This document shows positions 1 to 7,595 of a DNA stretch of 29,359 nt, piece by piece; the first letter of the stretch is position 1; each line of letters starts with the position of its first letter. A model generated the notes under the pieces. That model had not been told where the DNA came from, did not search any database, and worked only from the letters and a program-made list of their open reading frames with translations. The stretch spans positions 1-29,359 of the forward strand of contig JBEKSX010000035.1 of assembly GCA_049516635.1 (NCBI GenBank), given 5' to 3'. The stretch comes from JBEKSX01 sp049516635 (GTDB lineage Bacteria; Bacteroidota; Ignavibacteria; Tepidaquicellales; OLB5). The position numbers were made by a program, and so were the translations under genes.

Positions 1-1
1 G

Positions 2-127
2 AAAGAAACCCTCCTCTCCGCCGATGCCCCGGAGCGGCTGGTGGTCCACCTCCCCTGGTCCGGGTCGCGGTTGATCGGCGGAAATTTGCTCATCGCTTCT
101 CTCAATGCACAGGCCAACTACCGGTGA
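2..127 (+). CDS. C-terminal end of an unidentified protein (partial, tentative)
   Basis: An open frame runs from the left edge for 41 codons to a TGA at 125-127. It contains a plausible protein-like stretch (HLPWSGSRLIGGNLLIASLN). GC is high, as in the rest of the first kilobase. It would converge on the DUF169 gene and overlap its 3' end by about 26 bases. I do not recognise a family. In GC-rich DNA an open stretch of this length can arise by chance, so this may not be a gene. Confidence 0.3.
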   Translation, partial: KETLLSADAPERLVVHLPWSGSRLIGGNLLIASLNAQANYR

Positions 128-647
128 TCATCTCCATGCAGCCTGACCCGAAGGGGGCCAGGACGGCAGGCGGGTCGCCGGGGGCGTTACGGTAGTGCGC
201 CCCGATGATGAGTGCGCTCAACTGGTCGGGGTTCACATAAAAAGTCACGGTCTTCAGGTACTGTTCCTTGCCTTCCTTCATAGGCCCAATGAGGATATTG
301 AGATGTTCCTGGCGGTAGGTCCTGCGCTCGTCGATCCATCTGCCCATGATCTCGTGGTCGGCCTTGAGCCCCTCGGCGTCCACGAGGAAGGTGATGTATT
401 CCTGCCTGGACCGGGTGGCCACGCTACACAGGGCCGTTCCGGCACCACCGCATCCGAAGTTGTCTTTGGTGATAAGCAGGGTCTTCCCACCCAGCCAGTC
501 CTTGTAAAAGGCGAAGACACAAACATGTTTCTTGGGTTCAGGTGCCGCCACCGGTTCGAACCCGGAAGTATCCGGCGCATCATAGAACCCGATGAGGGGT
601 GTCTTGATGCCGAGGCGTTCAATAAGTCCGGAAGGATCTTGTTTCAT
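102..647 (-). CDS. DUF169 family protein
   Basis: A 181-residue protein that I place in the DUF169 / COG2043 family, whose biochemical role is not established. Supporting features are the opening segment (SGLIERLGIKTPLIGFYD), a Cys/Gly-rich motif NFGCGGAGTALCS near residues 63-75, a central ITFLVDAEGL-type strand region and a late FGSGCMEM motif. The start is well set: the reverse strand has GAAAGGAGGAAGC just before the ATG, a strong Shine-Dalgarno. From memory, family members usually continue some tens of residues beyond the FGSGC motif, whereas this one stops 8 residues after FGSGCMEM, so a C-terminal truncation or a sequence error near 102-125 is possible; neither alternative frame shows a convincing continuation. 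Base composition matches the neighbouring hydrolase fragment and not the genes after 1060. Confidence 0.75.
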   Translation of the reverse strand: MKQDPSGLIERLGIKTPLIGFYDAPDTSGFEPVAAPEPKKHVCVFAFYKDWLGGKTLLITKDNFGCGGAGTALCSVATRSRQEYITFLVDAEGLKADHEIMGRWIDERRTYRQEHLNILIGPMKEGKEQYLKTVTFYVNPDQLSALIIGAHYRNAPGDPPAVLAPFGSGCMEMITGSWPVH

Positions 648-742
648 GCTTCCTCCTTTCGTGCTTCATGCATGAGCATGGAGAGGTTAAACTGTTGTGC
701 AAGATACATCATCATCAGTGGGGTGTGCTTGCGTGAGACGGG

Positions 743-1057
743 TCAGTTGTCTATGGGCATGTGAGGCTCTTCCAGGGCAGCTTTCTCAAAACTGTCAGGG
801 TCCCATTGTGGCCGGTTATCCTTGTCGATGAGCCGCGCGCGCACCCCCTCCCTGAAATCGTGCCGCCCCATCAGATATCGGGCGACCTTCAGATCCGCCT
901 GGAAGACTTCGGCAAGGTCCCTGCCCTCGTCGCGGCGCAGACACTTGAGCGTAACAAAAACGGCGCCCGGCGAACGCTCCTTAAGCCTGCCGAACACCCC
1001 TTCACAGAGATCATTGAGTATACTGCAGGCTCTCAGACCATTCAAAATATCAAGCAC
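743..1057 (-). CDS. 3-hydroxyisobutyryl-CoA hydrolase, C-terminal fragment
   Basis: The C-terminal ~105 residues of an enoyl-CoA hydratase/isomerase-like enzyme of the 3-hydroxyisobutyryl-CoA hydrolase type (valine degradation). The diagnostic stretch is GRHDFREGVRARLIDKDNRP followed by QWDP, the classical C-terminal motif; upstream ERSPGAVFVTLKCLRR corresponds to the family's SPTSLKVTLR segment. The catalytic crotonase core is missing because the frame hits a stop at about 1085-1087, and similarity to the family fades at about 1058. Position 1057 is only a GTG inside the fragment, not a credible start. The gene is cut at the point where base composition changes and where a glycosyltransferase on the opposite strand also begins without a start, so this is one side of a chimeric or recombinant junction. 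It lies about 95 bases upstream of the DUF169 gene on the same strand. Confidence 0.85.
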   Translation of the reverse strand: MLDILNGLRACSILNDLCEGVFGRLKERSPGAVFVTLKCLRRDEGRDLAEVFQADLKVARYLMGRHDFREGVRARLIDKDNRPQWDPDSFEKAALEEPHMPIDN

Positions 1058-1062
1058 GGAAA
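1055..1062. other. Probable chimeric assembly junction
   Basis: Left of this point the DNA is GC-rich and encodes the C-terminus of a 3-hydroxyisobutyryl-CoA hydrolase on the - strand. Right of it the DNA is AT-rich and encodes a glycosyltransferase 9 on the + strand with no start codon. Both proteins lose homology within a few bases of each other. The long + frame from 761 that crosses the point is, in its first ~98 codons, only the antisense of the hydrolase. Confidence 0.75.
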
Positions 1063-2086
1063 GGTAAAAAATATTCTGGTCATATTAAGGCATCAGATGG
1101 GTGATATGCTCTGTGCTACTCCGATGATACGTTCATTAAGAAGTTTTTATCCCGCTGCTTTTATAACGCTAGTTACCAAAAGTTCTACCAATTTTGAACA
1201 GGTATTCAAACATAATTCGATGCAGCTTGTTGACGAGGTAAAAAGCTTCGAATACGGATTCGAAAACTTTGTAAATCTAATAAAAGAACTGAGAGAAAGG
1301 AAATACGATCTTGCCATCGTCCCTTCAACAGTCGTGTTTTCTGCAACGAACCATCTCGCGGCATATTATTCGAAAGCGCGGATCAGAGCCGGGGTATCTT
1401 CATTTAACGGCTTCGATAATAAAGTTGCCTATCTTTTGAATGTAAAAGATGATTTTTTATGGGAAACCCCCAGGGTTCATCAGATAGAAAGAAATCTGGA
1501 TATAATCAGGCTATTTGGTGTTCCGCCCGCCGAGAAACGAGTTAGAATTGAGTTATCGAAAGAGAACGGGAGGTTTGCAGAAGAGTTTATATATCAAAAC
1601 TTTCGGGATGCAAATATAGTGGTCGGTTTTCATCCCGGTGCGGCGAAGGAGGGAAATGTATGGTCTCCCGGCAGGTTCGCCGAACTTGCCTTCATGATAC
1701 GCCAAAAATTTCAGGCTGAATTTTTTATTTCCGAAGGTCCGGATGATGCGAAATATGTGCTGGAAATGGTTAAAATTATGAAAGAAAAATACGGAATGGA
1801 TAAGATAGTAAAACATCGCGGTCAATTAATGAATAATGTGGGAATAATTAAGCAGTTAGGTTTGTTTATAACTAATGACACCGGGATTATGCATCTGGCT
1901 GCGGGACTCGAAGTACCGGAAATAGCTCTATTCGGTCCTACCATCGCTTTTGAATGGGGTCCTTTAGGATCGAATAAGGTATCGGTTCAGTCACCCGGGA
2001 AAAGCATAGATGATATTTCTGTTGAAAGGGTTTTTAATATAGCTGAAAATATTCTCAGTAAAACATTTTCTTTAAAAAACAGCTGA
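1061..2086 (+). CDS. Glycosyltransferase family 9 (heptosyltransferase-like), 5' truncated
   Basis: A GT9 protein of the ADP-heptose:LPS heptosyltransferase type, expected to act at the cytoplasmic face in lipopolysaccharide core or related glycan synthesis. The N-terminal Rossmann strand and loop are visible (NILVILRHQMGDMLCATPMIRSL, the family's iGDxxxxTP region). The second domain has GFHPGAAKEGNVWSPGRFAE (from about 1622) and the signature NDTGIMHLAAGLEVPEIALFG (from 1874), where the nucleotide sugar binds. No ATG, GTG or TTG precedes the first strand in the native-looking sequence: the frame runs back into antisense of a foreign gene, so the true start is lost at the ~1060 junction, probably only a few residues upstream. 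The acceptor sugar cannot be inferred. A 237-base gap with a promoter and a terminator separates it from porU. Confidence 0.85.
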   Translation, partial: KVKNILVILRHQMGDMLCATPMIRSLRSFYPAAFITLVTKSSTNFEQVFKHNSMQLVDEVKSFEYGFENFVNLIKELRERKYDLAIVPSTVVFSATNHLAAYYSKARIRAGVSSFNGFDNKVAYLLNVKDDFLWETPRVHQIERNLDIIRLFGVPPAEKRVRIELSKENGRFAEEFIYQNFRDANIVVGFHPGAAKEGNVWSPGRFAELAFMIRQKFQAEFFISEGPDDAKYVLEMVKIMKEKYGMDKIVKHRGQLMNNVGIIKQLGLFITNDTGIMHLAAGLEVPEIALFGPTIAFEWGPLGSNKVSVQSPGKSIDDISVERVFNIAENILSKTFSLKNS

Positions 2087-2119
2087 AAAGACAATATTTC
2101 TTACTAAAAACATTTTGTC

Positions 2120-2148
2120 TTGACATTTCTGTTAACTAAATCTATATT
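2120..2148 (+). promoter_or_regulatory. Predicted promoter (TTGACA-17-TATATT)
   Basis: Perfect -35 TTGACA at 2120-2125, a 17-nt spacer, and TATATT at 2143-2148. The same arrangement recurs in other gaps of this window. Transcription would start near 2155, upstream of a terminator-like hairpin at 2257-2295 and of porU. Confidence 0.6.
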
Positions 2149-2256
2149 GCTTAACACTAAAATAGAAAAGGGAAAATTATAGAATAAATTGTTAGAGGTT
2201 TTTACCGTAAAATTATAAATATTTTTATGCCTTTAACAGTTTATTGTATTATTTAT

Positions 2257-2296
2257 AACCGAATGTTGAAGGTATTATTCAAATTCGGTTTTTTTA
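2257..2296 (+). terminator. Rho-independent terminator or leader attenuator
   Basis: Inverted repeat AACCGAAT / ATTCGGTT (8 bp), extended by TTGAA / TTCAA with a one-base bulge and a 7-nt loop, followed at once by a T run (2289-2295). It may end the glycosyltransferase transcript, or act as an attenuator or small-RNA terminator, because it lies between the 2120 promoter and the porU start at 2324. Confidence 0.6.
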
Positions 2297-2323
2297 TTAT
2301 AAATATCATTATATAACAAGTAT

Positions 2324-2722
2324 ATGGGACGCAAATTAATTTTATCGTTTTTGTTGTTTATTTTCATATGCAATGGTTTGGTCCTAGCCCAGAAAAATGG
2401 AAAAGATGCAACTTCAGCACCCGTAAAAAAACAGGGTAAAAATGTAACCCAGCCGGTTATCACCCCAAATAATAATATTAATAATGCAGGACCATACTTA
2501 CCGGCACCTGTAAAAACGCAAACTCCTGATTATCAGGTTATAGCCTCAACCTCATCTTACATTGAGATCGAGTTCAAACCCGCGTTAACGATGTCGATAT
2601 TGCTCCTGTACCGAATTTTCGCTTTAAAGATCCGCGCAGAAGAGATTTTGAGAACGTTGAGCTTGTTTATACCAAAGAACCGAAATATTATACACAGAAT
2701 AAGTTTTTGCCCGATAACATAG
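2324..2722 (+). pseudogene. porU: PorU N-terminal segment, before a frameshift
   Basis: This frame carries the signal peptide of the sortase (MGRKLILSFLLFIFICNGLVLAQ), a Lys/Asn/Pro-rich linker and the start of the N-terminal propeptide-like domain (DYQVIASTSSYIEIEFKP, about residues 71-88). After the K-P codons at 2576-2581 the frame turns into unrelated sequence and stops at 2722. The -1 frame continues the protein as RVNDVDIAPVPNFRFKDPRR and then DFENVELVY, running without interruption into the large reading frame that follows. Inserting one C in the CCC run at 2579-2581 joins the two parts into a protein of about 1,340 residues. The start at 2324 has no clear Shine-Dalgarno but is supported by the signal peptide. 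Confidence 0.75.
2576..2583 (+). other. Frameshift site in porU
   Basis: The sequence AAACCCGC reads K-P-A in the upstream frame and T-R in the frame that continues the protein. A single missing C restores one frame. The site is not a slippery heptamer in the right phase, so a sequencing or assembly indel, or a true mutation, is more likely than programmed frameshifting. Confidence 0.65.
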
Positions 2723-5700
2723 CTTCTCTGAAGGGTGTAGGGACAATGAGAGAATCTGTTATAGGTACTCTTACTATATATCCCTGTCAGTATAATCCTG
2801 TTACAAGAGTTTTAAAACAATACACAAGGGTACGAGTAAGGATCAATTTCGGTCAGGCACCGATAACCCTAACTCGAAAGAGAAGCAAGGAAGAAACCAG
2901 TTTCCTGACAGGTGTGGCGCTCAATTCCAATATTGCAATCAACTGGATGAACCCGAAATTAGCCGTTCAGAAGCCGGTGCGTGTTACCGGGGACAGCCAT
3001 ATGGCAACGGGTGATTGGTACAGGATCGAGATCCAGGATAATGGGAGCGGCACGAGCGATGCAATATACAAAATGAATAAAAGCTTTCTGGAAAGTGCCG
3101 GAATAAATCTGACAAACGTTGATCCGCGTACGATAAAGATGTACGGCAACGGAGGTGAGATGATGCCTGAGAACATAACGCTTCCAAGACCGGAGGACCT
3201 GGTGGAATTAGCAATCTATATAGATGGTGAAGCTGACGGTCATTTCGACCCGCAGGACTATATTCTGTTCTACGGAAAAAGTGTAAATAATTGGACACAT
3301 GATATAACTTACGGATATGCACATTACTTAAATATCTACTCTAAGTCAAACTATTACTGGATATGTATTAATACTTCCGGTAACGGGAAGAGGATGTTGG
3401 GAGAACCCTCCGAGAATGTATCTAATCCTTATATTGCTCCGGCATTCAGCGAAAAATTATTTTTTGAACCTGAGGTAAATAATCTGGTCGGTATAGGAAA
3501 CGTCTGGTTGAGCGAAAGAAAATCAAATGGCGAATCTTTCATCTGGAATAATACTCTCACGGGATTGCAGGCTAACTCCGACATCCTTTATAAAATTAAA
3601 CCGGCGTCAAGGATGTTTTGCGGATTCGAAAATCATATGCTTCTGCAGGAAGCTAACTCGGTAGTATCACCTATCCCGTTTACGATGGGATGTATTTACA
3701 GCGGTTACGGCGACTGGATATGGACTCAACCGACACAGTTCACTATTAATGCCAGTCAGAAGAATCCGCCGAACTCGGAGCAAAGCTCATTCGTAGCTAC
3801 GTATTATTCTAATAGTCCTGATGCCGAGGGTTATCTGGACTGGATGGAAATAATTTATCAGAGGAAACTCAACAGCGTTACGGGCGATTTTCTCCGGTTC
3901 GATTCTCCGATTGACTCCAACGTTGTTATAGAGTATAATTTATCACCCTTTTCCGGCAATCAGGTAAGGGTTTTTGACGCCACCGAGCATGAAAATGTAA
4001 AGCTGGTGCAGCCGTTGGCTGTTTCTTCCAGTAATGTTAAGTTCCAGGAGTTAGCGGTAGGCGGGGGACAGCTCAGTAAATTCTTTGCGATTGGTCCGAA
4101 CGGCTATAAAACTCCTACAAGCATTTCGCAAAGGATGCCTAACCAGAACCTGCACAATGGATACAACGAAGGTGCCAGCTTTATTATCATCACTCATCCC
4201 GATTTTATATCCGGAGCTAACCGCCTAAAAACTAAGAGGGAGACTGGCGGACCCGGTAACCCTAACTACTTAAAAACATTTGTTTTTGACATATACAGCA
4301 TATATAATGAGTTTTCGGGGGGCTTGCAGGATCCGGTAGCCATTAGAGATTTCATCAAATATGCTACTGATCACTGGCAAATAAAACCCGTGTACGTTTG
4401 TTTTATGGGAGACGGAAGCTATGATTACAGGAATATACTTCTGCCGTTCAGCAACTGGGTTCCACCTTATGAATTCACGGATCCTAATATCAATCAGGTG
4501 ACAAGTTACACATCCGATGATTTCTTTGTCCAGCTTTCACCGGACAATCCTCCAATCCCCCAGCTTGCACACGGAAGGATTCCCGCTAGAACCATCACAG
4601 ATGTAAACAGCTACTTAGATAAAGTGGATTGTTATGAAGATCCTTCTCATAACGGCTATTGGAAAAATAAAGCTATATTTGTGGCTGACGACGGGAATAT
4701 TACTAACGATGGCTCACAGCATACAGATCAGTGTGAAGTGCTTGCTGAACAATATACTATTCCCACTCTGGATAAAAAGAAAATTTATCTTGTCATGTAC
4801 CCTGCTGTTGTTACTTCCCAGGGTTTGAGGAAACCGGCCGTTAATGCCGATATCATAAAGTATTGGAACGAGGGGGCTATATCCATTAACTATACCGGGC
4901 ACGGAAGCCCTGAGGTCTGGAGCCATGAATTTGTTTTTGAAAAAACAGTTGCGATAGCCCAATTGAATAATCTCTGTCTTTATCCGTTCTTAACGGTTGC
5001 AAGCTGTGATTTTTCGCATTTCGATGATCCGATCAATATTTGCGGCGGTGAATTGCTCAATACAACCCCTAACAAAGGTACTATCGGGACTCTTGCTTCG
5101 ACAAGACCAGTATACGGTTCCCAGAACACACTTTTTAACAATTTGTTCTGGAGAAGCCTCGAATTTTACAGGGATACTTTGCTTCTCCCGATGAGATTCG
5201 GTAAAGCCGTATATATTGACAAACAAACTTACAATAGCGTCAACGACCTGAAGTTTGAGCTGTTATGCGATCCGACCCTTCGTGTTCAGATTCCGCGGTT
5301 CCAGTCAAAGATAGACAGTATTAGCGGTCTGAACAATGATACCATGCGGGCTCTCAGCCGTATCAAAATATATGGTTCAATAATTCGTCCGGATTCATCA
5401 TTCTGGTCCGATTACAACGGTAATATTTATTTAAAGATTTTCGATGTGGATAAACACATCACGATAATTGATGAAGAAACCCCGCCGGCAACTTTCAATT
5501 TTAAGCTTCCGGGAGGAATTATTTATTCCGGAACACAAAACATAATTAACGGTAAATGGGTCATTACATATATTGTTCCTAAAGATATATCTTACCTCAA
5601 CCAGAATGGGAAGATTATCAATTACTTTTATAATAATCAATCCGATGGTTCCGGTCTGTACACTAATTTTATCGTCGGAGGAATTGATCCTACGGCAGCG

Positions 5701-6351
5701 GTTGATACCACCGGTCCGGATATTAAGCTTTTTATTAATACAAGAAATTTTAGAAGCGGTGACGTAGTTAATGAAAACTTCAAGCTGCTCGGCGATCTGT
5801 TCGATGAATCGGGAATTAATACAACGGGTACGATCGGACACAAAATAGAAGCAACCCTGGATAATAACGATAACAATAAATATGACCTGACAAGTTTCTA
5901 TAACAGTGATACAACTTATAAGTCCGGTCATCTTGAATATGACTTTACAGGAGTTGCTGAAGGGCACCACACTCTTAAAGTAAAAGCGTGGGATACATAT
6001 AATAATTCTTCCGAAGCATCCATAGATTTTGTAGTTTCGATAGCAAACGGATTACGCGTGATGAATGTATATAATTATCCGAATCCATTCAAGGACAGGA
6101 CAGCTTTTACATTCCAGCACAATTATCCCGACCCGATAAACGTGCAAATTAAGATATACACTGTAGCAGGAAGGCTTATTAAAGAAATTCAGCAGAACGA
6201 TGTTCTGGATAAATTTGTTGTGATTGACTGGTCAGGAAAAGATGCAGATGGCGAAAGCCTTGCAAACGGTATATATATATATAAGCTTGTAGTAACCACC
6301 AAAGACGGGCAGACAGATACAAATGTTGGCAAGCTTGCTGTTTTAAAATAG
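2707..6351 (+). CDS. porU: Type IX secretion sortase PorU (C25 peptidase), main part
   Basis: Gingipain-type cysteine peptidase of the T9SS. In characterised systems PorU cleaves the C-terminal sorting domain of cargo at the outer membrane and attaches cargo to the cell surface. The caspase-like C25 fold is visible: MGDGSYDYRN, then catalytic His in NYTGHGSPEVWSHE (His codon 4900-4902), catalytic Cys in LTVASCDFSHFD (Cys codon 5005-5007), and the later GTIGTLASTRPVYGSQN and LLCDPTLRVQIP segments. The last ~95 residues (NYPNPFKDRTAF ... LANGIYIYKLVV) form a sorting-type domain, as is known for PorU itself. The TTG at 2707 is not the real start: the protein begins at 2324, and homologous sequence in this frame extends back to about 2581. 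A porV gene follows 55 bases downstream with a strong Shine-Dalgarno, a classical T9SS arrangement. Confidence 0.9.
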   Translation: MPDNIASLKGVGTMRESVIGTLTIYPCQYNPVTRVLKQYTRVRVRINFGQAPITLTRKRSKEETSFLTGVALNSNIAINWMNPKLAVQKPVRVTGDSHMATGDWYRIEIQDNGSGTSDAIYKMNKSFLESAGINLTNVDPRTIKMYGNGGEMMPENITLPRPEDLVELAIYIDGEADGHFDPQDYILFYGKSVNNWTHDITYGYAHYLNIYSKSNYYWICINTSGNGKRMLGEPSENVSNPYIAPAFSEKLFFEPEVNNLVGIGNVWLSERKSNGESFIWNNTLTGLQANSDILYKIKPASRMFCGFENHMLLQEANSVVSPIPFTMGCIYSGYGDWIWTQPTQFTINASQKNPPNSEQSSFVATYYSNSPDAEGYLDWMEIIYQRKLNSVTGDFLRFDSPIDSNVVIEYNLSPFSGNQVRVFDATEHENVKLVQPLAVSSSNVKFQELAVGGGQLSKFFAIGPNGYKTPTSISQRMPNQNLHNGYNEGASFIIITHPDFISGANRLKTKRETGGPGNPNYLKTFVFDIYSIYNEFSGGLQDPVAIRDFIKYATDHWQIKPVYVCFMGDGSYDYRNILLPFSNWVPPYEFTDPNINQVTSYTSDDFFVQLSPDNPPIPQLAHGRIPARTITDVNSYLDKVDCYEDPSHNGYWKNKAIFVADDGNITNDGSQHTDQCEVLAEQYTIPTLDKKKIYLVMYPAVVTSQGLRKPAVNADIIKYWNEGAISINYTGHGSPEVWSHEFVFEKTVAIAQLNNLCLYPFLTVASCDFSHFDDPINICGGELLNTTPNKGTIGTLASTRPVYGSQNTLFNNLFWRSLEFYRDTLLLPMRFGKAVYIDKQTYNSVNDLKFELLCDPTLRVQIPRFQSKIDSISGLNNDTMRALSRIKIYGSIIRPDSSFWSDYNGNIYLKIFDVDKHITIIDEETPPATFNFKLPGGIIYSGTQNIINGKWVITYIVPKDISYLNQNGKIINYFYNNQSDGSGLYTNFIVGGIDPTAAVDTTGPDIKLFINTRNFRSGDVVNENFKLLGDLFDESGINTTGTIGHKIEATLDNNDNNKYDLTSFYNSDTTYKSGHLEYDFTGVAEGHHTLKVKAWDTYNNSSEASIDFVVSIANGLRVMNVYNYPNPFKDRTAFTFQHNYPDPINVQIKIYTVAGRLIKEIQQNDVLDKFVVIDWSGKDADGESLANGIYIYKLVVTTKDGQTDTNVGKLAVLK

Positions 6352-6406
6352 TTTTAAAAGAATTAAATAAATAGATAAATATCCATTTCCCAGGAGGAAA
6401 ACTTAG

Positions 6407-7564
6407 ATGTTAAAATTCAAAATATGTGTTGTAGTGGCTGTGTTTTTGATAGCAGGTGATGTATTTGCCCAGGGCGAATCGGCTGTGCCCTTTTTATTAA
6501 TAGGTCCTAACTCAAGAAATGGTGCTATGGGAGAGACCGGAACAGGACTGGTCAATGACGCTTCCGCGATGTACTGGAATCCGGCGGGGCTCGGATTTCA
6601 AAAGGGCATTGAAGTTAGTATTACTCATTCACCATGGCTGCCGGGTTTGGGTCTTAGCGACCTTTTCTATGACTATTTAAGCGGCAAGTACTATGTAAAA
6701 AAATTGAACGGCACCCTCGGGTTCAGCATAACTTACCTGAATATAGGTACAATCATTCAAACCGATGAATTCGGGAATACGTTAGGCGATTATAAAGCCT
6801 TCGATGGAGCTTTAGCCGTAGGTTACGGGACCAGGGTTACCAGAGATCTTGGCCTGGGAATCGTGACACGTTTCATTTACAGTAAGCTGGCTGTCGGTTT
6901 TGTCGGTAATGAGAAAGGTTCAGGTACTGCGTATGATCTTAGTTTTGATATATCTGCTCTCTGGCGTCCCTCAAAAACAAAGCTGAAATTTATTAATGAC
7001 AGGCTGGGAATAGGTTTCAACTTTTCAAACATAGGACCCAAAGTGACCTACATAGATAATGCTCAGGCTGATCCTCTGCCTTCAAACCTGCGTCTGGGCT
7101 TTGGCTATGATGTGGTGAAAACAGAGTTCAACAACGTGACATTTACTCTTGATTTTGCTAAACTGCTAGTACGGAGACTCGACCAGGGGCAGTCAGACCC
7201 TCTGTACCGGGCAATGTTTACTTCCTGGACCGGGGGCTTTAATAATGTTTTGAGATCGATCCAGACATCTGTCGGAGCTGAGTACTGGTATGGTAATCCG
7301 AAGCTTATAGGACTCGAAGCCGGGTATTTCTACGAAGACCCGAGCCACGGAGGAAGAAAATTCATTACACTCGGGGCAGGACTCCGTTACAGCGTTTACG
7401 GTTTCGATTTCAGTTATATCAGCACCATTGAGCAAAACCATCCTCTTGCAAATACTCTCAGGTTTACACTTTTAGTGAATATTGGAAGTAACGGCAGCCA
7501 GAACAAGCCGAAACCACCGGATGAAAAAGCTCCGGAAAATAAAAAGGAAGAGCCTAAAAAGTAG
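6407..7564 (+). CDS. porV: Type IX secretion outer-membrane protein PorV
   Basis: A 385-residue beta-barrel of the PorV/PorQ (FadL-like) family. In P. gingivalis and relatives PorV is the shuttle that carries cargo from the translocon to the PorU sortase. There is an N-terminal signal peptide (VVVAVFLIAGDVFAQG) and then the family opening FLLIGPNSRNGAMGETGTGL followed by NDASAMYWNPAGLGF. Alternating amphipathic strands run to about residue 355. The C-terminus has a short hydrophilic Pro/Glu/Lys-rich tail (KPPDEKAPENKKEEPKK), which looks periplasmic or unstructured. The ATG is preceded by CAGGAGGAAAACTTAG, a very good ribosome binding site. Its position directly after porU is the strongest context evidence for PorV rather than PorQ. 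Confidence 0.9.
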   Translation: MLKFKICVVVAVFLIAGDVFAQGESAVPFLLIGPNSRNGAMGETGTGLVNDASAMYWNPAGLGFQKGIEVSITHSPWLPGLGLSDLFYDYLSGKYYVKKLNGTLGFSITYLNIGTIIQTDEFGNTLGDYKAFDGALAVGYGTRVTRDLGLGIVTRFIYSKLAVGFVGNEKGSGTAYDLSFDISALWRPSKTKLKFINDRLGIGFNFSNIGPKVTYIDNAQADPLPSNLRLGFGYDVVKTEFNNVTFTLDFAKLLVRRLDQGQSDPLYRAMFTSWTGGFNNVLRSIQTSVGAEYWYGNPKLIGLEAGYFYEDPSHGGRKFITLGAGLRYSVYGFDFSYISTIEQNHPLANTLRFTLLVNIGSNGSQNKPKPPDEKAPENKKEEPKK

Positions 7565-7595
7565 ATTAAAAAATTGTGTCAGGGTTAATTAAAAA

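Noticed and set aside
195..764. A 189-codon + strand open frame across the left end
   Set aside because: It is the antisense of the DUF169 gene, which has family motifs and a strong Shine-Dalgarno; the + frame has no recognisable protein character and is a by-product of high GC.
761..1054. N-terminal extension of the glycosyltransferase 9 frame back to 761
   Set aside because: These codons are the antisense of the hydrolase fragment, and GT9 proteins begin at the NILVI strand; the open frame is accidental across the junction.
2576..2583. Programmed -1 frameshifting in porU
   Set aside because: The AAACCC run is in the wrong phase for an X-XXY-YYZ slippery heptamer. The upstream frame runs on only into non-homologous sequence, and a homopolymer indel explains the data more simply.
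5431..5970. A 179-codon - strand open frame inside porU
   Set aside because: It is the antisense shadow of a well-supported coding region, with no ribosome binding site and no recognisable motif.
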